From contig NZ_JAHWXK010000001.1 in assembly GCF_023091155.1 (NCBI RefSeq), positions 2,790,001 through 2,854,000 on the forward strand: a stretch of 64,000 nucleotides of DNA. Direction: 5' to 3'. This document shows positions 58,030-64,000 of this stretch, one piece after another. The notes under the pieces were generated by a model. The model ran no database searches and had not been told where the DNA came from. It worked only from the letters and a program-made list of their open reading frames with translations. Source of the stretch: Microbacterium sufflavum. Lineage in GTDB: Bacteria; Actinomycetota; Actinomycetes; Actinomycetales; Microbacteriaceae. Every line of letters starts with the position of its first letter. The first letter of the stretch is position 1. The position numbers and the translations under genes are program-made.

Positions 58030-58070
58030 CCCCCCAGTCTCCCATCCTCGCCCGGCACGGCCGCGACGAC

Positions 58071-58817
58071 TCAGCGGCGGCGGGGCGTCCAGCCGCCCGG
58101 CAGCGGCCCGTCGACGGAGGCGCGCGCGCGGTCGCCGGCGGCCGACCACCCCTGGGCCTCTCCCTCGTGGTCGAAGCCGCCGCGAGCGACGCGGAAGCCC
58201 ACGTCGTCATGGTGCATCCGGGGCGCTCCCCCGCGGCGGACGGACGCACGCACGCTCCACACCTCGTCGGCGAACCCGCCCCCGCGGAAGACGCGATAGT
58301 CGTCGTACCGCGCAGGGTCGAGCAGGTCCCAGCACCACTCCCACACGTTGCCGAGCGTGTCGAACAGCCCGTGGAGGTTGGGCAGCTTCCCGCCGACGTC
58401 CTGCGGCGCGGAGACGTGATCAGCCGCTGTCCACGCCGCATCGGCGAGTGGTGCATAGTGCGGGCCCGCGGAGCCGGCACGGCACGCGAACTCCCACTCC
58501 GCCTCGGTCGGCAACCGGTACCCGTCCGCCGTCGTGTCCCAGGTCACGTCCTCGCCGTCGAAGCGGTACACGGGGTCGAAGCCCTCCCACTCCGACGCCG
58601 CATTGCAGAAGTGCACGGCTCGCAGCCAGCTCACGTCGGCGGCCGGGCGGCGGGGATGTCGCACGGCGACGCCCAGCACGTCGGCCAGTTGCTCCTCCGT
58701 CACCGGGAAGACGCCGAGCAGGAACGGCTCCAGGGTTACCTGCCGCGTCGAACGCGTCCGTGCATCGTGCAGTGTGACCTCTCCGGCGGGAAGGCGCGTC
58801 AGCTCGATGTCGCTCAC
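58071..58817 (-). CDS. SUMF1/formylglycine-generating-enzyme-like domain protein
   Basis: A 248-residue protein with a SUMF1 (FGE-sulfatase) fold. Hallmarks are DGYRLPTEAEWEFACRAG, GNVWEWCWDL and DDVGFRVAR. The Cys pair of true formylglycine-generating enzymes, in the GGS(x)C region, is absent: the site reads FRGGGFADEVWSVRASVRR. It is therefore probably a non-catalytic or ergothioneine-/other-type SUMF1 protein. The start GTG overlaps the SGNH gene stop (GTGA), and 12 further in-frame bases (GTG 58829) are possible but less likely. Confidence 0.85.
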   Translation of the reverse strand: MSDIELTRLPAGEVTLHDARTRSTRQVTLEPFLLGVFPVTEEQLADVLGVAVRHPRRPAADVSWLRAVHFCNAASEWEGFDPVYRFDGEDVTWDTTADGYRLPTEAEWEFACRAGSAGPHYAPLADAAWTAADHVSAPQDVGGKLPNLHGLFDTLGNVWEWCWDLLDPARYDDYRVFRGGGFADEVWSVRASVRRGGAPRMHHDDVGFRVARGGFDHEGEAQGWSAAGDRARASVDGPLPGGWTPRRR

Positions 58818-59569
58818 GCGGGCGTGCACTCGATCCAGGTCGGGTACTTCGCCGTGCGCCCGTCACCCGAGGAGGTGCGGGTGACCCGGCGACGCACCCA
58901 GGGACCCACGAACTCGCGATAGTACGCGAGACCCGACGGGCCGAGACCCGGGCGGTCGAGTGGCGCCCACCAGGCCTCCGGGGGTTCGAAACCCAGTGCG
59001 TGGAGCACCCGCGCAGCCACCCGGTGATGTCCGGCGGCGTTCATGTGCAGGCGGTCCTCCGACCAGTACGGCGGCTTCGAGAGCTCGCGGTCCGGCCAGT
59101 TCAGGGCGCGGATCACATCAGGGCGATCCTCGATGCGGCGCAGCACGGCCTCCGACAGCAGGTCGCCCCGGCGTTGCACGAGCGACCCCATGGGCAGTTG
59201 GCCGCTCGGGTTCGCTCCGGAGAGCAGGATCATGGTGACGCCCTCCTCGTCGCAGCGCCGGAGCACGCGGCTGAACGCGTCGGCGATGTGCTCGGGATCG
59301 GCCCGCGGACGGAGCATGTCGTTGCCGCCCCCGTTGAACGACAGATGGGTGGGGCGCAGCGCCAGCGCGGGCTCGAGCTGCTGCTCCACGATCGGCCAGG
59401 CGAGCTTGCCGCGGATCGCGAGGTTGGCGTACTGGATCGGGTGACCGGCGGCGTCGGCCCACCCCTGTGCCGCGATGTCCGCCCATCCGCGCTCGCGCCC
59501 GTCGGGCAGCACATCCCCCACGCCCTCCGTGAAGGAGTCGCCTATCGCCACGAATCGCACATCGGTCAC
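58814..59569 (-). CDS. SGNH/GDSL hydrolase 2
   Basis: A 251-residue SGNH hydrolase without signal peptide: FVAIGDSFTEGVGD (Ser), FNGGGNDML (Asn), and SEDRLHMNAAGHHRVA (Asp/His). It is a paralogue of the gene at 28576-29403 in the window (same order of blocks). The start is GTG with TAGGCT 6 nt upstream. Its stop overlaps the SUMF1 gene, so the two are coupled. Substrate unknown. Confidence 0.88.
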   Translation of the reverse strand: MTDVRFVAIGDSFTEGVGDVLPDGRERGWADIAAQGWADAAGHPIQYANLAIRGKLAWPIVEQQLEPALALRPTHLSFNGGGNDMLRPRADPEHIADAFSRVLRRCDEEGVTMILLSGANPSGQLPMGSLVQRRGDLLSEAVLRRIEDRPDVIRALNWPDRELSKPPYWSEDRLHMNAAGHHRVAARVLHALGFEPPEAWWAPLDRPGLGPSGLAYYREFVGPWVRRRVTRTSSGDGRTAKYPTWIECTPA

Positions 59570-59575
59570 GGACCC

Positions 59576-59581
59576 AGCCTA
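59576..59581 (-). promoter_or_regulatory. -10 box of SGNH-SUMF1 unit
   Basis: TAGGCT on the minus strand, 6 nt before the GTG at 59569, implying a leaderless mRNA. Confidence 0.5.
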
Positions 59582-59603
59582 TTGCCGTGCCCGGACAGCG
59601 GCG

Positions 59604-60956
59604 TCAGCGGTCGTCGAGGGCTGCACCGCGTCGATCCACGAGCCCCCACGACGCCCCCGCCGCGAGGAGGAAACAGGCGGCGAAGACGACGAAGAGCACC
59701 GGCGCACCACCCGCGAGGAGCAGCACCGGGGCCGCGATCGGTGCCACGACCGAGGCGATGCGGCCGATGCCCGCGGCCCATCCGGCGCCCGTCCCCCGCA
59801 GCGAGGTCGGATAGATCTCCGGTGTCACCGCGTACAGTGCCCCCCAGGCGCCGAGGTTGAAGAACGACAGCGCCATACCGGTCGCGATGATCGCGGCCTC
59901 GGTGCTCGCGGTGCCGAAGAGCACGGCGGAGACGGCCGAGCCGAGGAGGAACACCGACAGCGTGACGCGGCGCCCCCACACCTCGATCAGCCACGCGGCC
60001 ACCGCGTACCCCGGCAGTTGCGCGAGCGTGATGATGAGCGTGAAGCCGAACGACCGCACGAGGTCGAAACCCGCGTCGACGAGGATGCTCGGAATCCAGA
60101 TGAACGCTCCGTAGTACGCGAAGTTCACGGACAGCCACACCAGCCACAGACAGAGCGTGCGCACGCGGAACTCCCGGTTCCACAGCGTCGCGAGCCTCGC
60201 CCCGGCCGTGGCGGCGATCGCCCGCGAGGCCGGCTCCTTGCGGATCGCGGGGGCCGCCGTCATCCCCGCCTCGGCCTCGAAGGCGGACACGATCCGGTCG
60301 GCCTCCGCGATCCTGCCGCGCGAGGCGAGCCAGCGCGGCGACTCCGGAAGGCCCCACCGCACGATGAGCGCGTAGACGGCGGGGATCGCACCCACCGCGA
60401 ACGCCCAGCGCCACCCGGACTCCGACGCCGGGATCACGAGGAAGCCGATCAGCGCGGAGGCGGTCCAGCCCACGGCCCAGAACGCTTCGAGGATCACGAT
60501 CAGGCGTCCCCTGATGCGTGCCGGGGCGAACTCGCTGACGTACGTCGAGGCCACGGGAAGCTCGGCGCCCAGTCCGAGGCCGACGAAGAAGCGCAGCACC
60601 AGCAGGGCCGCCACTCCCCCGACGAGGGCGCTCGCTCCGGTGGCGACGCCGTACACGAGGAGCGTCAGGGCGAACACCTGACGACGGCCGAACCGGTCGG
60701 CGAGCAGTCCCCCGAGCGTCGCCCCCACAGCCATGCCGACGAAGCCGATCGATGCGATGAGCCCCGCTTCGCCCTTCGACAGGTCCCACTGCTGCGTGAG
60801 AGCCGCGATGATGAACGAGATGAGACCGACGTCCATCGCGTCCAGCGCCCACCCCACCCCGGAGCCGGAGAGCACTCGCAGGTGCCGGCGCGTGAACGGG
60901 AGGACATCGAGGCGCTGGGCGAGCGAGGTGCGGCTCGGCAGGGCGGTGTTGGCCAT
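59604..60956 (-). CDS. MFS transporter (metabolite:H+ symporter/sugar-porter type)
   Basis: A 450-residue major facilitator with 12 helices. The motif ADRFGRRQVFALTLLVYG, the sugar-porter-like PESPRWLASRGR, and GLGLGAELPVASTYVSEFAPARIRGRL are present. The group includes aromatic-acid and niacin symporters; substrate unknown. The start was moved to ATG 60956, because TACGAT lies exactly 7 nt before it and overlaps the upstream ATG 60965. A hairpin directly upstream ends the neighbouring LLM transcript. Confidence 0.87.
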   Translation of the reverse strand: MANTALPSRTSLAQRLDVLPFTRRHLRVLSGSGVGWALDAMDVGLISFIIAALTQQWDLSKGEAGLIASIGFVGMAVGATLGGLLADRFGRRQVFALTLLVYGVATGASALVGGVAALLVLRFFVGLGLGAELPVASTYVSEFAPARIRGRLIVILEAFWAVGWTASALIGFLVIPASESGWRWAFAVGAIPAVYALIVRWGLPESPRWLASRGRIAEADRIVSAFEAEAGMTAAPAIRKEPASRAIAATAGARLATLWNREFRVRTLCLWLVWLSVNFAYYGAFIWIPSILVDAGFDLVRSFGFTLIITLAQLPGYAVAAWLIEVWGRRVTLSVFLLGSAVSAVLFGTASTEAAIIATGMALSFFNLGAWGALYAVTPEIYPTSLRGTGAGWAAGIGRIASVVAPIAAPVLLLAGGAPVLFVVFAACFLLAAGASWGLVDRRGAALDDR

Positions 60957-60963
60957 GCCACTC

Positions 60964-60969
60964 ATCGTA
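60964..60969 (-). promoter_or_regulatory. -10 box deciding MFS gene 2 start
   Basis: TACGAT on the minus strand, 7 nt before ATG 60956 and overlapping the competing upstream ATG. Confidence 0.45.
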
Positions 60970-60971
60970 GA

Positions 60972-60998
60972 GGCGGGCGGGCGCGGTGCCCGCCCGCC
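60972..60998 (-). terminator. Terminator hairpin of the LLM-flavin gene
   Basis: A perfect 11-bp stem GGCGGGCGGGC / GCCCGCCCGCC with a 5-nt loop, 9 nt after the LLM stop and just 2 nt from the MFS -10 box. Confidence 0.8.
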
Positions 60999-61006
60999 CG
61001 CCGTCG

Positions 61007-62041
61007 TCAGTCGCGGTCGGCCAGCAAGCGCCGCACGCGCGGAATCACCTCGGTGCCGTACAGCTCGATGCTGCGCATCATCGCCTCGTGCGACAGGGTG
61101 CCGGTGGCGTACTTGAGGTCGAAGCGGCCGAGGCCGAGCGTCGTCACCGTGTCGGCGATCTTCGTCGCCACGCGATCAGGCGAACCGGCATAGAGCGCGC
61201 CCTCCGGCCCCACGTCGTTCTGGAAGCGCGCACGGCTGTACGGCGGCCATCCACGCTCGCGTCCGATGGTGTTGTTCATCGCCTCGAAGCCCGAGTACGC
61301 GGCGTCCCAGGCCTCGGCGTCCGTGTCGGCGATGTGTCCCGGCGAGTGCACCGCGACGGGGTGCGACGTCGTGCCGAACGAGGCGACGGAGCGGTGGTAC
61401 AGGTCGACGAAGGGCCGGAACCGCGCGGCCGGTCCGCCGATGATCGCGAGCATCAATCCCAGACCATGGCGTGCCACGCGCACGACCGACTCCGGACTGC
61501 CGCCGACGCCGACCCACGTCCGCAGACCCTTCTCGGTCTTCGGGAAGACGTCGGCGTTCTCCAGCGATGCCCGCATGGTGCCCGACCAGGTCACCGGCTT
61601 CTCCTCCAGGAGGTGCACGAACAGGTCGAGCTTCTCCTCGAACAGCGTGTCGTAGTCGCGCAGGTCGTAGCCGAAGAGCGGGAACGACTCGATGAAGGAG
61701 CCGCGACCGAGCACGACCTCGGCGCGACCGTCGGACAGCGCGTCGAGCGTGGCGAACCTCTCGAACACCCGGACGGGATCATCGGAGGACAGCACGGTCA
61801 CGGCGGTGCCGAGACGGATGCTCTTCGTCCGGCCCGCGATCGCCGCGAGCACCATCTCCGGAGACGACACCGCGAACTCGCGACGGTGGTGCTCCCCCAC
61901 GCCGAAGAAGTCGACGCCGACCGCATCGGCCAGTTCCGCCTGAGCGACGACGTTGCGGATCGTCTGCGCCGCCGTGAGCAGCTCGCCGTCCTGATCCCGC
62001 GTGATGTCCCCGAAGGTGTCCAGCCCGAATTCGATGTCCAT
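61007..62041 (-). CDS. LLM-class flavin-dependent oxidoreductase (luciferase-like)
   Basis: A 344-residue TIM-barrel flavin monooxygenase of the bacterial-luciferase superfamily. It includes FGLDTFGDITRD at the N-terminus, VDFFGVGEHHRREFAVSSPEM (FMN/substrate region) and GRGSFIESFPLFG, with a C-terminal LGLGRFDLKYATG. FMN- or F420-dependence is not decidable. An ATTCAGCTGAAT palindrome lies 14-25 nt upstream of the start codon. AGAGAGG is the likely ribosome-binding site. Confidence 0.88.
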   Translation of the reverse strand: MDIEFGLDTFGDITRDQDGELLTAAQTIRNVVAQAELADAVGVDFFGVGEHHRREFAVSSPEMVLAAIAGRTKSIRLGTAVTVLSSDDPVRVFERFATLDALSDGRAEVVLGRGSFIESFPLFGYDLRDYDTLFEEKLDLFVHLLEEKPVTWSGTMRASLENADVFPKTEKGLRTWVGVGGSPESVVRVARHGLGLMLAIIGGPAARFRPFVDLYHRSVASFGTTSHPVAVHSPGHIADTDAEAWDAAYSGFEAMNNTIGRERGWPPYSRARFQNDVGPEGALYAGSPDRVATKIADTVTTLGLGRFDLKYATGTLSHEAMMRSIELYGTEVIPRVRRLLADRD

Positions 62042-62054
62042 GTCATGCCTCTCT

Positions 62055-62066
62055 ATTCAGCTGAAT
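62055..62066. promoter_or_regulatory. Perfect 12-bp palindrome upstream of LLM gene
   Basis: ATTCAGCTGAAT, fully self-complementary, 14 nt upstream of the LLM start and about 35 nt after the DUF885 stop. A regulator-binding site is plausible; no matching regulator gene is adjacent. Confidence 0.5.
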
Positions 62067-62100
62067 GAACAGCGGACGCCGAAGGGGCATTCCCGTGGTC

Positions 62101-63777
62101 TCAGCGCGGAAGCAGAGCGCTGCGCAGCGTGTCGAGACCGACGCCGCCCAGGTCGAGTGCGCGCTTATGGAAGTCCTTGAAGGAGAACGCGTCGCACTCC
62201 GCCTGCTCGACCGCATCCCGCACCTGCTCCCAGATGCGCTGACCGACCTTGTAGGACGGCGCCTGCCCCGGCCAACCGAGGTAGCGGTTCACCTCGAACT
62301 GCACGAACTGGTCCGACATGTTCACGTTGCGGCGCAGGAAGTCGAGTGCATAATCCGCGTCCCAGACACCTTCGCCGTCGAGGCGGGGCTTGCCGAGGTG
62401 CACTCCGATGTCGAGCACCACCCGAGCGGCGCGCATGCGCTGTCCGTCGAGCATGCCGAGGCGGTCGGCGGGGTCGTCCAGATACCCGAGCTGCTCCATC
62501 AGACGCTCGGCGTACAGCGCCCAACCCTCCGCATGACCGGACGTTCCCGCCAGCAGCCGGCGCCAGGAGTTCAGCTCGGCGCGGTTGTACACGGCCTGGG
62601 CGATCTGCAGGTGGTGACCGGGAACTCCCTCGTGGTACACCGTCGTGAGCTCACGCCAGGTGTCGAACTCGGTCACGCCCTCGGGAACCGACCACCACAT
62701 GCGACCGGGGCGGGAGAAGTCGTCCGTGGGAGCGGTGTAGTAGATCCCGCCCTCCTGCGTCGGGGCGATCATGCACTCGAGCGTGCGGATCGCTTCGGGG
62801 ATGTCGAAGTGCGAGGCGCCGAGCTCCGCGACCGCGCGGTCGCTGGTCTCCTGCATCCACGCCTGCAGTGCCTCCGTGCCCACGAGCTTGCGTGCGGGAT
62901 CGCCCTCGAGGTGAGCGACGGCCTCCTCGACCGATGCTCCCGGGAGGATCTCGTTCGCGATCGCCGTCTGCTCGGCGACCATCCGAGCGAGTTCCTCGCG
63001 GCCCCACTCGTACGTCTCGTCGAGGTCGATCGTCGCCCCGAGGAACCGACGCGAGTTGAGGGCATAGAGCTCGCGTCCGACCGCATCCTGCTCCCCCGCC
63101 TCGGGGGCGAGCTCCTCGGCGAGGAAGCGGCGCAGTTCGCCGTAGGCCACGCGCGCGGCGGCGGAGTTGTCGGCGAGCGTGCGCGCGAGCGACGCGGGCA
63201 GCTGCCCCTCGTCGGGGTCGGCGTGCGCGACGAAGGCCGCGAAGAACCCGTCGTCGGCGATGTAGCGGTCGATCTGCGTCGCGACCTCCGCGACCTGGCG
63301 CCGTGCGGGCGTGACCCCCTCGGCGATCCCCGTGCGCAGCGTCTCGACGTACCCGCGCAGGGCACCAGGGACCGCCGCGAGACGGGTCGAGATGACCTCC
63401 CAGTCGTCGACCGTCGACGTCGGCATCAGGTCGAACACGGCGCGGACGTCCTGCGCCGCGGAGGCGATCACGTTGAGGTCGCGCAGATGCCACTTCGCGT
63501 CGTGCAGTTCGAGGTCCAGGCGCAGCTCGGCGCTCAGGTCGGTCTTCGTGACTTCGTCGATCGCGTCGACGGGCTCGAGCGCGGACAGCTTGTCGAGCGT
63601 CGCCCTGGTCGCCGCGGCGACCTCTTCGTGGCCTTCCGGGCTCAGGTCGCCGAATCGATCGTTGACCTCCGAGCGACCGATGTAGGTGCCCAGGGTCGGG
63701 GCGAGCACGGCGATGGTGTCGACCCAGTCATCGGCGACCTTGTCGATGGCGGAGGGGGTGCGGGGTGCGGAAGTCAT
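62101..63777 (-). CDS. DUF885-family metallopeptidase-like protein
   Basis: A 558-residue protein of the DUF885 (M2-like) family. The zinc motif HEGVPGHHLQIAQAV is visible in the second half, and the N-terminus starts with about 35 residues before a long helical region. Members are thought to be carboxypeptidase-type hydrolases acting on unknown peptides. ATG 63777 was chosen because TAGGCT lies 7 nt upstream; in-frame codons further upstream fall in the end of polA. No signal peptide. Confidence 0.88.
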   Translation of the reverse strand: MTSAPRTPSAIDKVADDWVDTIAVLAPTLGTYIGRSEVNDRFGDLSPEGHEEVAAATRATLDKLSALEPVDAIDEVTKTDLSAELRLDLELHDAKWHLRDLNVIASAAQDVRAVFDLMPTSTVDDWEVISTRLAAVPGALRGYVETLRTGIAEGVTPARRQVAEVATQIDRYIADDGFFAAFVAHADPDEGQLPASLARTLADNSAAARVAYGELRRFLAEELAPEAGEQDAVGRELYALNSRRFLGATIDLDETYEWGREELARMVAEQTAIANEILPGASVEEAVAHLEGDPARKLVGTEALQAWMQETSDRAVAELGASHFDIPEAIRTLECMIAPTQEGGIYYTAPTDDFSRPGRMWWSVPEGVTEFDTWRELTTVYHEGVPGHHLQIAQAVYNRAELNSWRRLLAGTSGHAEGWALYAERLMEQLGYLDDPADRLGMLDGQRMRAARVVLDIGVHLGKPRLDGEGVWDADYALDFLRRNVNMSDQFVQFEVNRYLGWPGQAPSYKVGQRIWEQVRDAVEQAECDAFSFKDFHKRALDLGGVGLDTLRSALLPR

Positions 63778-63784
63778 GGTTTCC

Positions 63785-63790
63785 AGCCTA
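63785..63790 (-). promoter_or_regulatory. -10 box deciding the DUF885 start
   Basis: TAGGCT on the minus strand, 7 nt before ATG 63777, located in the short gap after polA. Confidence 0.5.
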
Positions 63791-63814
63791 ATCCCCGACC
63801 CCTCGCCAGTGAGG

Positions 63815-64000
63815 TCAGTGCGCGGCCTCGTTCCAGTCGCGACCGCGCCCGACCTGCACGTCGAGAGGGACGGAGAGCTGCGCGGCATCGCCCATGCGGG
63901 TGCGGACGATCTGCTCGACCCGATCCCACTCCCCCGACGCGACCTCCACCACGAGCTCGTCGTGGATCTGGAGGAGCACCCGGGACGAGAGCTCCGCGGC
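63815..64000 (-). CDS. polA: DNA polymerase I, C-terminal fragment
   Basis: Only the last 61 codons are visible, ending QIHDELVVEV...PLDVQVGRGRDWNEAAH. This is the palm motif C (HDE) and tail of family A DNA polymerases. The polymerase, proofreading and 5'-nuclease parts lie beyond position 64000. It is transcribed toward the DUF885 gene, with a 37-bp gap. Confidence 0.93.
   Translation of the reverse strand, partial: AAELSSRVLLQIHDELVVEVASGEWDRVEQIVRTRMGDAAQLSVPLDVQVGRGRDWNEAAH

Noticed and set aside
58071..58817. Calling the SUMF1 protein a formylglycine-generating enzyme.
   Set aside because: The pair of active-site cysteines is missing, so the activity is not supported.

Overview
The window is GC-rich, densely packed actinobacterial chromosome, most likely from the family Microbacteriaceae (Microbacterium-like). 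Pointers are RbpA, PafBC, TatA/TatC/HelY and Lnt in the familiar actinobacterial order, group II truncated hemoglobin next to pepN/rpiB/nei, an actinobacterial coproporphyrin-type ferrochelatase, and small DUF6458 and DUF7882-type genes. I see no insertion sequence, prophage, integrase, CRISPR array, rRNA or origin. Two tRNA genes are present, tRNA-CAT and tRNA-Leu(GAG).

Layout. 1-2.3 kb (minus): mscS, glbO and a cut-off FAD-dependent dehydrogenase, joined by ATGA overlaps. 2.4-9.97 kb: pepN (minus), then hemH, rpiB, a Nei/Fpg glycosylase, a PaiB-like flavin protein and an amidohydrolase. 10-15.9 kb: dps, a gamma-carbonic anhydrase, tRNA-CAT, hmp flavohemoglobin, two small conserved genes, an AraC regulator, an alpha/beta hydrolase and an Lrp/AsnC regulator. 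16-26.2 kb: the metabolic core, with branched-chain keto-acid dehydrogenase E1alpha/E1beta/E2, a TetR regulator, then acyl-CoA carboxylase beta and alpha, an acyl-CoA dehydrogenase, a MaoC-type hydratase and a CitE-type lyase. This is a nearly complete leucine-to-acetyl-CoA route in the gene order known from Mycobacterium (accD1-accA1-fadE19-Rv2499c-citE plus bkdABC).

26.3-32.6 kb: phosphatase, sirtuin, SpoU rRNA/tRNA methylase, SGNH hydrolase, DEAD helicase, ferritin-VIT fusion transporter and tRNA-Leu. 32.7-46 kb: M20 peptidase, uppP, PAC2 protein, HAD phosphatase, TrmI, FKBP lipoprotein, pafB, pafC, tatA, tatC, helY, lnt and rbpA. 46-53.2 kb: GDPD, SPFH protein and NfeD (membrane operon), a short-chain dehydrogenase, an HdeD-like protein, and an AraC/VOC/short-UvrA operon that looks like a xenobiotic or DNA-adduct tolerance unit. 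53.2-64 kb: small detoxification-type proteins, two MFS transporters, a DUF4232 protein, an arginase-fold protein, a SUMF1-domain protein coupled to an SGNH hydrolase, a luciferase-like flavin enzyme, a DUF885 metallopeptidase and the end of polA.

Regulatory themes. At 18 transcription starts a TA-N3-T box (mostly TAGNNT) sits only 6-8 nt before the start codon, which implies leaderless mRNAs and decides several starts. Convergent units are separated by long perfect hairpins. Operator-like palindromes occur between TetR and accD (two copies of a GTTA...TAAC element), in front of bkdA (four TGAGCA/TGCTCA half-sites), at 53602-53626 (overlapping AT-rich palindromes) and before the flavin monooxygenase (ATTCAGCTGAAT). 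No single spectacular unknown system is evident. The most interesting leads are the short-UvrA operon, the operator cluster at 53.6 kb, the upstream mini-ORF before the DUF7882-type gene, and several enzyme-fold proteins lacking canonical catalytic or metal-binding residues.
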